A DNA stretch of 64,000 nucleotides from Neoscytalidium dimidiatum (Eukaryota > Ascomycota > Dothideomycetes > Botryosphaeriales > Botryosphaeriaceae), in contig CM074696.1 in NCBI GenBank assembly GCA_037367355.1, positions 3,906,001 to 3,970,000 of the forward strand. Direction: 5' to 3'. Shown one piece after another: positions 47,016-59,438 of the stretch. The translations under genes were made by a program, and so were the position numbers. How positions within the stretch are numbered: position 1 is the stretch's first letter; every line of letters starts with the position of its first letter. The notes beneath the pieces are model-generated. The model was not told the DNA's origin. It saw only the letters and a list, made by a program, of their open reading frames with translations, and did not search any database.

Positions 47016-48197
47016 TGTTCTCGGACTTTTACTCTTCTGATGGACGGAGCCTGATTCAGTTCCTACGGCCTGATCAATTGCCGAGGCTTGGGACGGCGGG
47101 AGGCGCAACGGCAAGCTTCACCAAGCGCGGCGAAGACGTCTCGGCAGGCGTGTTTAACAGCAATGCACAAAAAAATTGATGAAGCCTAGATAGTAGGGAG
47201 GGAGAGGGAGAGAATTAGCACCGCAGCGCGCCCGCGAGGCCAGGGAAAACAGGCAGATTATAGCTCTCGGACTTGTTGAGGCGGCTGCACACCCTCGCTT
47301 GCCGGGGAGAAAGCCGGTGCATGCTGCAGTAGCATTTGCCAAGTTGAGATCGACTGCGATGTGCTCGAGTTGGCTTCGGCGAAGCGTCGTTTGGTAAGCC
47401 GAGGGCGACATGACGGGCGGAAAAACAGGCTGCTCGGTGGATCGGTTTCCACTTTTCTTTCCCCACGCTTGAACGGCTGTGTGATGCGGGGGAGCGTGAG
47501 ATGGCGGCGGGGGGAAAGCTGGGGATGGCGAGAGACCGACCTCGCCATTGGCCCGTTCCGTCGCCGCGCTGTGCTGCGTGACGCAAGGATTCGGGAAGCT
47601 GTGCTTCTTGCCGCGCTCTTCGGTTGCCAGCTGGCGAAGGCATCCCGTCGACGGACGTGCTCCGATTCTGGCGGAACCCGAGCCGCACGCTGTCATGCAG
47701 CTGCTGTTTAATTCGACCTACAGAGAGACCCGGCGGGACTTCAGAAAACCTTGCTCAGTCTCAGCGTAGCAGCAACCATCCTAATCCTTCTTCACTCACA
47801 GAGCTCGATAACGCCTTGTCAGTTTTTGTCTTCCTCTGAAATGCCGTTTTTGTGAAAGCTACACATGTCCCGGCCTGGTCCGCTCATTGACATAGCTTAC
47901 TCTCCTTCCTCACAAGGACAAAGAACCGAAAGCCAGACATCATTCGTAGCAAAGGACCAACCGATGCCAGTGACGCTTGACAGAAAGAAAGAAAAAAAAT
48001 ACCAGATAAACTATAATTATACTCATACTCTTCAACACCCAACAACATCCCGGCATGCGCATACCATCCCCAAGCAAAACAAACAAACAAAAAAAAAAAA
48101 ACGACGATTCAATAATCCCATACCCCATATTCCCCCAAACGCACCACCCATGCATATGCCACCTAAAGAAAACCGATGCACCCACCCTTCCTTCTTT
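47016..48197. other. Promoter region of the MFS gene and 3' flank of the SIP3-like gene
   Basis: About 1.2 kb of non-coding sequence. A CCAAT box on the minus strand at 47,547-47,551 lies about 530 bp upstream of the MFS start. An A-rich tract near 48,089-48,101 is next to the SIP3-like 3' end. The plus-strand frame running from 47,865 into the next gene is antisense. Confidence 0.4.
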
Positions 48198-51100
48198 CTA
48201 CCTCAGCCCCACGACATCCAGCCCCTCCAACGCCCTCCCGCAATCCCCACAATACCCTTCCCACCACTCGACCACCGCGTCGATCCCGCCCTCGGTCTGA
48301 TTCCTCTTCCTGATCATGTCGCCCACGCGCTTACACCGCACGTTCTCATCGAGGACCCAGTTCTCCCACTCCGCCTGCAGCACCTCGCGCTCGACCCGAT
48401 TGACCAAGCGCATCGCAACGAGCAGGTCGTGCCTGTACGCAGCGAGGTTCTGCCGCGTGCGGTGCAGCCGCGTCGACGTCGCGCGGGTCGACGGCGTGAT
48501 GTGCGGCGCGAAAGTCGACGCGTACGGCTGGAAGTCCGAGGAGTCCGGGTTGCTCAGGAGATGCATGAAGGTGTGGTGGCAAGAGTTCTGCAAGGCGCCC
48601 TCGTCGCCCGCCCCGCCGCCACTCGTGCGCGCGAGGCCGATGCCGAAGTCCGCGGCGATGGTGTCGTTGACGAAGACCTCCTCGATGTCGCGCAGGTAGA
48701 CGGCCTTGCTCATGACGACGTCCGGGCCGACGCCCAGCCGCTGCATGAACTTGCCCGCGCTGCGCTCCTGCCACCAGCCCCACGTGTCGCGGTAGCTCCA
48801 CAGCAGGTTCATGCCGCCGCTGAGCGCCAGAAGGGCGAGCAGGAGCGTGTGCGCCGTCAGCACCTTGCCCAGCGCCGCGAGCACGCCCGTCAGCGCCGCG
48901 ATGACGGTCGAGATCCAGTTGGCCGCCATGGCGCGGCCGATGTCGAAGAACATGGAGCCGAGAGTTCTGCGCTGCAGCTTGAACCTGCGCTCCTTGATCG
49001 GCGCGGGTGGCGCCTCCGCTACCTGCACAACCTGGTTCTGCTGCCCGATGTAGCCGAAGATTTGAACCGCCTTGCGCGTGCGGCTGGCCCGGCCCAGCCG
49101 GTCAACCTGGTCGGCGATGATGTCCGTGAGGTCCTGCGCTTCAAACTCCAAGTCTTCCAGCGCCTGCCGCTCCAGCATGCTCTTGATGAAGACCGGCTCA
49201 CGCTTCCACTCGAGCTTGGTGTACACGGCCAGCTTGCAACGAGACTTTGCCACATGCGTGATGATGAACTTGCTGACGAGGACGAAGTCCCTGGAATAGG
49301 GAAGGTACCAAGGCGTTTTCTTGTCCGCGACGACATAGCAGAGGTGATCGTTCAAGACCTCGATGACTTGATAGTCGCGTACGAGGACTGGTGAATCAGG
49401 GGTCGCGCGGTACTCGAATTCGCGTCTGTGTAAGCCGCCTCCGTTTTGCTGCACCCAAGGACCCTGAACGATTGTCTGAGGCCAGCGTTCCCGGAATAAT
49501 GTCTGGAAAACTGCGCTCTTGTCGCCAAACATGACGTGGAAGAGAGCCTTGGCACTAATGTCAAAATCACGCTCGATCGCGACCTGCACCATGCCCTGCG
49601 GCCGATAGACGACCGGCTGCGATGGTAACTTGAACCTTGTTGGTTTCCGGGTTAGGGAAGTTGTGTTCGTGAAAAGGTCTCCATCAATGCGAAGACCTGC
49701 CTTGGACATCGTATCACGGCGGGTGGGGCCCTCAATGGGCGTATCGACGTTAGATATGTTGTCCCAGCTTTCCATGCTGGGGCTTTCAGCGCCATTACCC
49801 TCCATTCTAATGAGAGTCTTGATGATATGCTCCAAGTCCTCAGGCTCGTCGGAGTTACAGTTGCGGACGAGGTAGTTGAAACGCCTTTGAAGAAGCTTCA
49901 GCGGTTCAAGAAAGACCTTGACTGTCACACGAGCATAGTCATTCCCCTCCTTCAAGTGAACAAACAAAAAGTCGCAATCGCGGCCAGGAGCTCCGGTAAC
50001 CTCATCAATGTCTCTGAGGCTAAATCCAGTGACGAGCACCAGGCCGAGATGGTTGCTGAAGAAGTAGATATTCGAGGTTGTGATGTATACACGGCCAGGG
50101 AATTCTTGTTGGTCATTAGGGTTCCAAGTAGCTCTGAAGACAAGAGCAACCTTCTCATCAGGAGGGACGTTGGGGAAGAGCAACCGGAATTGAGCATCCT
50201 GAGCCCTGAGAGCCAGTGGATACCAGGCTGGATACTCGTCTGCTGATGAGGATGGGCGAGATGGGAGTTCGAGTCTCGTCATGGACGGATCAGGGGTCAA
50301 GCTGGCACTTAGGGTCTTGCGATGCTTCGAAACGGGGAGCGGCGAGGTTCCGGGGGTCGAGATATCCTTGGTAATATCAGAAAGAGAGTCGCTAATGTCA
50401 GCACTTGTCACAGAACGCATCACGGGACTAGGGGGTTGAGAGACGGAGTGGCCCCTGACGGACTTGATCTCCCCTCTCTCAAAGCGATTGACGTAACCCC
50501 AGTTGGTCGAGCCCCAAAGGTTGGCCAGAATTCCGGAAGGCATGGAGCCATCTTGACGACTGGCGCCAAATCCTCGTTCGCCACTGATGAGAACGGCGGT
50601 CTTGCTTAGGTTCGTGGGCGCGGGCGGGTTAGCGAGGGTCGACGGCGCTAGGGTACTGAAGGGGACAGCTGCGGAACGGGCTTCGGCTGATAGCATTGGC
50701 GAACTGGACTGCGGCGCTACTGGAAGTAAGTTGTGAATATTGTGGCTGACTGAAATGAGACCGGCTATGCCTGTCGAGGGACTTGGCGAAGAAGGCATAC
50801 TACTGAGCTGCGGATTGGCTGTTGTTCTCCTATGGAGGTCCAGTTTTTGAATGATCCTGGCGGCATGATCACGGCCACTACTCTCTCCCTCCCTCTCACC
50901 GGAAAAGTTTCTTCTCCCGGTAATATCGAAGCTGCTCCGCGTCGCGAGGTTACCCATGTCGGGGCTGGATATCGGCAAGGTATCTGCGTGCTTGAGTTGG
51001 GAGAGTTCGTCGCTTCCGTGCGGGTTGTGGTCTCCGGTTCGGGCGGCGAATTCAGGGGCAACGGGCGGGCTGATGGCAAAGGCGGCGTCGACGGACGTGG

Positions 51101-52427
51101 TGGCGGTGGCCTCTGTACTCGCGGGATCTTCCAAAGCCTTGCGTTTAGCAACTTCGAACGTCGCAATCCAATCCATCAGCTCAGCTTGACTTTCAGCTTG
51201 CAACATGTTGGTCTTGTCTTTCGTCTTAACCTCAAAGCAGAACCTGCGCTCCTCCTGGAATGCAGGTCGCACACCGCAGAGCAATACTCCAACCTTCTCC
51301 GACTCCTCCACCGCGCCCGAACGCGGGCCGTGGACCAACCAACCAAAGATTCCATTTCTCAGGAAGAACCATCTCCGAACCCAGACTGTCCTGGCGGGCT
51401 TGCCAGTGATTGTCCTCTCGAACAGCCAGCTTTGCTTCTCTGACTTCTCCGGACCGGGTTTCGCGGGGGATTGAAGAGAGCCGTGCGATCCGATATACGG
51501 AACAGTCGAAATAGCGTAGTCGTCCAGTTCACGCGATGGGCGGACGCCAGACTCGGCGCTATCCTCGAGCTGTTTCCTGGCAAGGTGAAGCTCGCGCTTG
51601 AAGACTCTCTCGCTATTCTCCATCTCCTTGCTCCAGCCCTTGACGCGTTCTATCTCCGTGGAGTATTGCGTGAAGACCTTATCGGTGGCTTCCCTAACCG
51701 CCTTCATCTCCTTCCACCGCTCCGAGAAGACCCTGACCAGAAGCTTGTCCAACGCAGTCCGGATTTGAGGGGCCATGATGCAGAAGTCCATAGAGGCCTT
51801 GATGTAGGCTTTCCTGGCCTCGTGCAGCTGGAAGGCTTCCTCACGAAGCGACGAGGGCTCCTCAGACTTCTTACGTCCGGCGTAGCGCGCAATCAAGCCG
51901 TCGAATTGTTTCTGGGTGGAGTCCAGCGTGCGGCGCAAGTCCTTCAGGGCGCGCAGGTCTGTCTGCAGGAAGGCTCTGAGAGGCTCAAGAATGGTGAAGT
52001 CTGTCCTCTTGATGCTCTTGATGGTTGCCTGCCAGAACTCCCTGGCTCCGTCGCTGTAGCGCTTGACGGCAAGCAGCGTGTAGTCGTGGTCCATGACGGC
52101 TTCGGAGATGAATTGCGGGGGCTCGGAATTGGCGATGAACGCGTTCACGGTGTTCTCGAGGTTGGAGACGTCCTGGACGAGCTTGCCCGCCGCCTTCACG
52201 TAGTTCTCCAGCCATCGCTCGATGAGGTCGATCTGTTCGCCGAAGTGCAGGGCGGTTGCACGGAAGGTCGGGCTGTCGAGAGCAGCTTCTTTTAAAACGA
52301 CGGGACTGTCGGGAGCGCATTAGCAGTGGCGAAGGGAGGCCGGCGGAGGGCATGCATACATCAGGCTCAGCGGCTTTCCCACCGGCGTCAGCGCCGCCGG
52401 GACGGGTAGTGGCTGCTCCTCAGCCAT
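48198..52427 (-). CDS. SIP3/Lam-like protein: BAR, PH, GRAM and VASt domains
   Basis: Two exons: 52427-52360 and 52305-48198. The 54-bp intron starts GTATGC and ends CAG, giving 1,391 residues. The splice joins KPLSL to IPVVLKEAALDSPTF and keeps frame. Approximate domains: N-terminal helical BAR-like region 35-270; PH domain 312-411 (QSWLFERTITG...VRRWFFLRNG); Ser/Pro-rich linker; GRAM domain 727-838 (FPNVPPDEKVALVFRATW); VASt/StART-like domain 928-1088 (VAIERDFDISAKALFHVMFG, TPWYLPYSRDF); hydrophobic hairpin 1154-1194 (VIAALTGVLAALGKVL, LLLALLAL). This order is that of the yeast Sip3/Ysp1 (Lam3/Lam1) group, ER proteins at contact sites with the plasma membrane that transfer sterol. That role is inferred from the family. 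Divergent from KRI1, start to start about 600 bp. Confidence 0.9.
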
Positions 52428-52862
52428 GGCAACGCGCGCAAAACGATCAGAAGAAGGGTCAAGGCGCGAAGAAGGAGGTAGTTCAAAGCAGCATGGCGAC
52501 GGGTGAGGTTCAATGTCGCGCGACTGGAGATTCACGGGGGGGGCGGGGGGAAATGCGGCGGGAGGTGTCCAGTGGATTGGCGAGTGCACGTCACAGACCC
52601 CGAGCGCAGCGACAGATCATTTCGGCCAAGCCAGACCCCGAGAGCGGAAGGCAATCACACGCCGCGGGCACGCGCTCGGTCGAAAGCGCGTGGTTTGCAG
52701 CTCAGGAGGCGCGCTTCGGTGGCCGTTAGCGACGAGAGACTGGTGTTTCAACAAAAATGATTCTACGGGCGAGTTTGTTTTGAATAGCGTTGGTAGCGCG
52801 CATACATAGCTCTAGATGAGGAGCAGCGCGGCGGCAGAGGGCGGCGAACTGCCAGGCGCTCG

Positions 52863-52894
<32 letters not shown>

Positions 52895-53026
52895 GAGGAG
52901 GGCGCTAGTCCCCGATCAGGGAAGGCCAGACCCCGAAGCCTGGCCCGAGTGTGCGGCATGTCTTGAACTTTTTTCGAGACCGCAGCCCGCGAGCTCTCTC
53001 ACCCGCAGCACCATCCGCCCTCGGAA
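52428..53026. promoter_or_regulatory. Bidirectional promoter between the SIP3-like gene and KRI1
   Basis: 599 bp between the two start codons. GC-rich, with a G-run near 52,537-52,557 and a (GGC)n repeat. No clear TATA box was recognised for either gene. Confidence 0.55.
52863..52894 (+). repeat. (GGC)n trinucleotide repeat
   Basis: Ten or so uninterrupted GGC units in the shared promoter, about 130-165 bp upstream of the KRI1 start. Confidence 0.85.
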
Positions 53027-55032
53027 ATGGCCAAGCACGCCCCCAACGCTGACGCCGGCCGCCCGGCAAAGCGCGCAAAACTTCTCTTGGACGATGACGA
53101 CGAGGCCTCGTCCTCTGCTGCCGACGAGGTCACCTTCAAGATCAATGAGGAGTTCGCTCGCCGCTTCGAGTACAACAAGAAGCGCGAGGAAAAACAGCGA
53201 TGTATGTCCGACGCTTTGCATTCCACCCACAGGTACTAACCACCCGGGAAGTGGAGGAGAAGTATGGCAAGAACACATCTACCAAGGACGGCGACGCCGG
53301 TTCCGACGAAGAATCATCCTCCTCCGAAGATGAAGACGACGACGCCATGCTGGCTACCGAGGCCCTCGACGCTGAAATATCCGCCACTCTCAATGCTATC
53401 CGTAGTAAAGACCCGCGCGTCTACGATGCAAGCGCCAAATTCTATTCCGACTGGAATCCTGAAAACTTGCCCACCAACGAGAAGAAAGAGAAGGCCGTTA
53501 CGCTGCGAGACTACCATCGACAGAACCTGATGGAGGGTAAGACGGATTTTCATGACGATGAAGAGAGGCCTGCACTTCCCTATGCGCGGGAACAGGAGGC
53601 TCTGAAGAAGGAGCTGGCCAGCGCTGCCAAGGCGGAGAACGATGAGAGCAGCTCTGACGATGAGGACTTCCTTGTTGCCAAACCGAAAAAGGATGGCGAT
53701 GCTGCCTCTGCCGCCGCGCCTGCTAAACCCAAGAATGTTGAGCTCAATATCGAGGAGGCCGACAAAGACCCTGAGAACTTCCTCTCCAACTTCCTGGCGT
53801 CCCGTGCCTGGACTCTCGACACTGATAAATTCGCACCGCTCGAATCCGACGACGACGAGGAAGATCGTCGTGCCGAAGAGTTCGAGTTTGCATATAACAT
53901 GCGCTTCGAAGACCCTGCCACCGCCAACGAGAAGTTGCAGACATTCGCTCGTGACGCGGTAGCCAAGACTTCGGTGCGTAGGGAGGAAAAGAGCGCGAGG
54001 CAGAAGCAGAGAGATAAGGAGCGCGAGAGGAAAGAAGCACTCAAGCGTGAGCGGGAAGAAGAGAAGGCTCGTCTGCGGAAGCTCAAGATCGAGGAGATGG
54101 AAGATAAGATCAAGATGATCAAGGAGGCAGCAGGTCTGAGCGGCAAGGAATTCAACCTCGACGAGTGGAGGGACGTCCTCGATGCAGACTGGGACGATGA
54201 CCGTTGGGATCAGGAGATGCAGAAACGCTTTGGCGATTCTTACTACGCTGAGAACGAGGGCGTTGAGTCCGAGTCTTCTGATGATGATGGTGGCGAGGGG
54301 AAGAAGAAAAAGAAGAATAAGAAGAAGCCAAAGAAGCCAACCTGGGACGACGACATTGATATCAAGGATATTGTCCCTGACTTCGAGGACGAAGAGGATA
54401 AACCTGACTTTAGCCTTTCGGACGCAGAAGAGGATGAGGAAGATGGAGGCGTTCAACTTCCCAACGGCGATGCGGAAGAGTCCGAGGAAGAGACCACCTC
54501 GAAGAAAAAGAAGAAGTCCAAGAAGGATGATGTGGAAGCCAAGCGCGCTGCACGGAGAGAACGCCGCATCATCGAGAGCTTGGTCGACCAAAACATCGAT
54601 GTGGAAATGGCCGCCAAGCAGACCGAGAGTGGACCCATGAAGTTCCGTTACCGCGAGACCTCCCCAACCACCTTCGGTCTCACGGCCCGCGATATCCTCC
54701 TCGCGGACGACTCCCAGCTCAACCAGTTCGCAGGTCTCAAGAAGCTGGCGGCATGGCGCGACCCTGATAAGAAGAAAAAGGATAAGAAGAAACTTGGCAA
54801 GAAAGCTAGGCTCAGGCAGTGGCGCAAGGAAACGTTCGGTGATGAAGAGGGTCCGAAATACGGATTCGGTGACTATGTCAGCAAGAAGTACAGTGAGCAA
54901 GGCTTGCCTATCCAGGCCCCTGCTGATGTGCAGATGAAAAATGCAGGCGAGGACGATGTGGATATCAGAGAGGGTAGTAAGAAGAAGAAGAAGAGAGGGA
55001 AGAAAAGGAAGGCGGCTGCGGGTGAAGAGTAG
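53027..55032 (+). CDS. KRI1: Kri1-like ribosome biogenesis protein
   Basis: Two exons: 53027-53201 and 53252-55032, giving 651 residues. The intron starts GTATGT, contains the perfect branch site TACTAAC and ends AAG. Splicing there gives KKREEKQRLEEKYGKNTS, matching the conserved Kri1 N-terminal block; an earlier CAG acceptor would not keep frame. The middle is very acidic and lysine-rich (DDDDEA, SSSEDEDDDA, KKKKNKKKPKK) with a long charged helix around residues 300-360. The C-terminal conserved block is present: KFRYRETSPTTFGLTARDIL, then LAAWRDPDKKKKDKKKLGKK. A basic tail, KKKKKRGKKRK, is probably nucleolar-targeting. In yeast Kri1 works with Krr1 in the nucleolus on 18S rRNA processing and 40S assembly. 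Intact. Confidence 0.9.
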
Positions 55033-56076
55033 TTTGACGATACCACTCATGTAGGGAAAATTGCACAGCTAGTCCGGTTCATTTCCCATTTCTTCATGTG
55101 AGCTCGATGCCTCTGATTGGCTATTTATCGGGACTTATTCTTTATGGGTATGTGAAGTTTCGTGATGGTTAACGGTACACACTAACGAAACTTATACCGG
55201 AAGTACTGAGGAACACGAGTATATACGAGCATACTCTTACTCTTAATTGTCGCAATCAGGGGCCTCAGACATGCCATTGAGAGCCAAACTTGTGGTTCCA
55301 CATACCGCTAAATGTAGAGCGAAGAGCGCGCTTAATCGAAGCGACGGCTTCATACATGCGAAGAGAGACAGAAATTTTATAATCCCGGGACATACACTCT
55401 CGCAGTCTAATAATCAAGTGAGAAAGAAGCTCTTAGCAAAGAAACCAGACATCAGAGCACCATCCAGCTAAATGGATAGAGAAATAAGAGGATGGAGGGG
55501 GGGAAGCTCTTGGGGCGCTCATAGATCCTCTTTGTTCACCACCTTGCAATGTCACATCAACATGAGCACAGATGCGCACAGCAAGACAACTCAAATGATT
55601 GCAATAACAAAGCCATCTCTACCTACGTATTACAAGTGTATTCCGTCAGTTGTCGGAAAGTAGTAAAATTAGCAGCTTGAAACAATATGTTTAACCAGGA
55701 CAACGGATTACTCAATGTCGTAAGTGCACTAGGACAAATGAAGCATAGCTCCGACCTCCGCAAGGCCACAACTACATGTTTGTTGAAGGTGCGCATTTGA
55801 TCAAATAGCCAGGTAGATCACGTATTATGTCTGTCCCTCTAGGTGATGATAACAGAGCAAGCGAGGAGTGACACCCTTCGCATGTGTTTCAAGAAAGACG
55901 CAGCTTTAGCATGTCAAGACCACAAAATGGACGCAAACAATCCAGATGCTATCCAATACATTGCAAGCATCAACGCACCTCTAGCCTTGGCGATACCGAA
56001 CAATCCAAAAGACCCCCTACGCTATGCTATGCTCATGATCATCATAAAGCCATAACACATTCCCGACCCGGCCATC
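55033..56076. other. Intergenic, convergent 3' ends
   Basis: About 1 kb between the 3' ends of KRI1 and the TBC gene. Only short spurious frames; nothing recognised. Confidence 0.45.
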
Positions 56077-58660
56077 CTATCCATTACTCACCCCACCACC
56101 ACCACCCACCTCATCTAAATCAAAAATCTCCCTCCTTGGGACCTCCTTCCCTTTCCTCCCTGCCTTGCCATTACCACCGCCACCACCTCCTCCCCCTCCT
56201 CCTAACGGCCCCATAAACTCATCATCCGTATCCCCGAATAAGAACGCCCTATCCCCACTCCCACCGCCACTGCCACTCCCCTCCGAGCTGCCCGTATCGC
56301 CGCGCTTACTGTTTGCACCGCTTCCAGGCTTATTGCGGCGCCTCTCGCGCTTTTCCAAGGGTTGAAAAGTGCTCAGGGGCGAGGCAGCGGCAAAGCTGGA
56401 AGCAGGAGTGGTATCTGGTTCCTGGCCAAGCATCCACGAGAAAGACGATGATGCGAGGCTGGGGCGGTTGGTGCTGCGGGATGCGGAAGCGCCCGAGCCC
56501 TGTGCGACGTTACGCGCCGAGGTCTGCGAGGAAGAAGAGGCTGAGGATGAAGAAGGCGGCAAGTTCGTGTTGCTCTCGGAGCCGCCGGGAGCGGAGGTGG
56601 TGGTGGTGGCTGATTGCGGCACAGTCGTTGGCGTGGCGTTCCTGCTGATGGGGGCGGAATCCGATACCTTGTCTGCGGTCGCCGGAGCGGTCCGTCCTGT
56701 GGTTGCATCGCTGCTGGTCTCGCTGGATGGCACTGACGGCTCCACGCTTACTTCTGTCAAAGTCTGCGTGGGGGCCGGCTTCTCCACAGGGGCCGGATCG
56801 TCTTCCGGAAGCGGGATGCTCGAGTCTTCGAGGTAGACTTGCATGACCTGCACCTTCGCGATCGCCAGGCTTAGGGCTTCCACGGTCTTCTTCTCAGACC
56901 CTTTCCCATCTAATGCATCTTTCTGGCAGTCCCACAACTCTGCCACAGACTCCTCGATCATCTTTGCAAGGGCCTTGTTGCGTGCTTCTAATGCCTCGAT
57001 CTTCCGCATCAATGCTGCACTCTCATCTGCTCTACCAGCATCCCCAGTGATGAGTTGTCTGAAATTTGGCGTGTTACGTCCTGATTGTATACCTTGGACA
57101 TTCTTGCGAAGGTCACCGACAGCGTCTCTAATGGTTTTGTTAACGCCCCATTTTTCGCCTCTTTTATACATGCCTCGAGCTGCATCCTGAATAATACCCT
57201 CGATACTTCCTGAGGGAGATTTTGAATGAGAAGAGAATCTAAAAGGAGAAAGCTGCCTCTCGGGAGGGAAAATCTGGTCTTGCGGAGTTTCCGGTCGCTG
57301 CTGACTAGGACGAGCCGGCGCTCGTCCAGTATACTTTTGGATGATTTGGCTTGCAGTGTCCCAGTTGAGTTTTGCCTTCAACTGTACAGCATCTTGAACA
57401 AACGTTCGTGGGGGGTCTTGTTCTTTTGGTTGGGGGTATCGAAGCAAAATTGTAATGGCCATGTTTGCATCAGAGCTTAGGAGATCCCAACGGACGCGGA
57501 GAAGCATGGCTATGCAAACGTAGTCCATGATTTCCAGAGATGGATCAGTGGCGAACATGAGATCCCACATTAGCAGGACATCATCGAAAGGGAACTCGCG
57601 GCCGTAATCTCATCCATCGCCTACGAATATCAGCGAATCAGGCCAACAGCCACGACGACTTCAAATACCGGGCAGTGCAAGACCTACATCAAAAACATTT
57701 GAGGAGCGACCTCGATTTCCTTCAGATGATCTGCAAGCTCCGGGTCGGCTTTTGGGAGGAGCTTCTCGAAGATATGGCGGCACTTGGCAAGCATTGGCGA
57801 GTCGTTTGACTGCTTGGTCTTCGAAGGCTCGTAGAAGGTCTTCGCATTCTGCATGACCAGACCAAACAAGGTGAAGGTATCATGCTCGATAAAGTGCGAG
57901 TCGCACAGGTCAAGCAACAGGTCTTTGTGCTGTGTGCGATGGTCCACGCCTGCCTCTTTCGGATCTACAGCATCCCTCTCCACCACCCATAGTATCGGGG
58001 CCAACACTTCATGCATGCCTTGTCTGTATCCAACATCCTGGTTCAGTTTGCAGAATATGAAGAGAATATCGAGCATCATCTTCTGGGTGTCCGGCTGGCG
58101 GAAATAGGTGTTGTCGGGCATGCAACGGTCGACATCCTGGAAAATCTCGGCGCGCAGGGCCTCATCTTTGCGGAGAGCAACCCAGGGGACTTTCAAGGCT
58201 TAGTCAGAGGTCATGCACCACCGCGGCAGTGCTGGCGAGCGGCGTGGTAGATGACGGGAACGTACTTCATCGCTCTCGCTCAGTGGGTCGAGGGCCGACT
58301 CGAGCTCGTCCGGTTCTCGATAGCGCGCAGGAAGTGCGACCGCAGGAGTCGTATACGGAGCGCGACTCGGCAAGGGTGGAGGGCCATTCTGCGCGGTTCA
58401 CGTTCTCGAACAGGAGGAATGCCTGCAGGTACGAGCTTAGCTGTGGTCGGTTCCGGCTTTGCTGCTAATCGGCGACTCATGCGGCGCGCAGAGAGTCTAT
58501 TTCAACCTCCTTGCCTCCTGTGTATTCCTCGGTGGCGGTTACTAACCTTCCAGAGCACAGAACGCTGGCCGCGCTAGAGCCGTCGGTGCGGATTCCAGCC
58601 CGACGGCGGAGCGCAGGTCGGCGAGGCTCTGGGCCTGTTCAAGCAACTCCCAGGACGCTC
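56077..58660 (-). CDS. TBC-domain Rab GTPase-activating protein (TBC1D5-like), frame broken in 5' part
   Basis: The TBC catalytic region is clear at 58,196-57,684: EIFQDVDRCMPDN, then CKLNQDVGYRQGMHEVLAP, containing the YRQGMHE glutamine-finger motif. The next exon carries GREFPFDDVLLMWDLMF, then a Ser/Pro-rich tail, a coiled coil (RKIEALEARNKALAKMIEES) and a poly-Gly stretch near the C-terminus. Upstream exons are recognisable: ELLEQAQSLADLRSAV; RSVLWK, with donor GTTAGT, joining AFLLFENVNRAEWPSTL; and SRSVYDS. They stay in frame only if several small gaps are assumed (see findings). RabGAPs of this type switch off Rab7-like GTPases on endosomes. The 5' end is not resolved. Either sequence errors in a GC-rich region or early pseudogenisation. 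Confidence 0.72.
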
Positions 58661-59438
58661 TGCGCGTGACGACGTGTCAGGAGCTGCTGCAAATGGGCGG
58701 AGCGCGTCTGCTTACCCTCGCGTCTCGAGCAGATCTCATTCTCAGGGCGTTGACGGGGTTTGCGGTGGAGAAAGAGGGCAGATGACGTTGGTCGCGTCGG
58801 TGGCAGCCCAGCAGCCCACTCGGCGGTCAGGCCCTCCGCACGCGCTTCTCGCTAAAACATCCGCCCTGCCTACATCGTCATACCAAACACCTACCCGCCA
58901 CTCACTGCTTACCTGATTCGGCAATCACGGACATGACCATCAAATCGACCCAGAAATCTAACTCTTCGGGACTCCCACTATCGTCACGAGGAGCCTCGAA
59001 AACTTCAGCGATTCTAGGCCAGCACAAGAATTTCTTTGACTTGTTCTTCTATCCCAGCCACCAAACATGGATCCTGACCTTCGACATCTCAAAACCCTCT
59101 AGCTCTTCGCTGGAGCTTACAATCCTGACAATAACCAGCACATGGCGCGTCTCTCATTCTTTGTGTCCATAATGCGAAACCATAGACCAAGAAACCTTTG
59201 TTGCGACGTGAGCAGTGCTATTTCAGGAACAAAGCATTGTCCCGCCCTCTCTCTTTGTCTCCCACCGGTCATATCTCTTCCTCAGGTGTATAAGTGTGTC
59301 CAGTCTGTCTTTTTTACTGTATCTTGATGCCTCCAGCCTAGTAATAGCGTGCGATCCTGTCCTTGTATCCATTTCCTTTCCTACTTGTTAATTCGCAGAG
59401 AGATTTGGGACTGCAGGCAGTCAGGTAAGTGAGCAGTA
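58661..59438. promoter_or_regulatory. Shared upstream region of the TBC gene and the HEXXH gene
   Basis: Divergent intergenic stretch. A 79-residue plus-strand frame at 58,933-59,172 has no recognisable features and is not called. The start of the TBC gene may extend into the left part. Confidence 0.4.

Noticed and set aside
47865..49394. 509-residue plus-strand frame
   Set aside because: Most of it is antisense to the C-terminal part of the SIP3-like gene and has no recognisable sequence.
50262..50275. GTTCGAGTC, resembling a tRNA B box
   Set aside because: Lies within the SIP3-like coding sequence and no cloverleaf can be formed around it.
53314..55050. 578-residue minus-strand frame with hydrophobic stretches
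   Set aside because: Antisense to KRI1; the Leu/Phe-rich content is what the complement of Lys/Glu codons gives.
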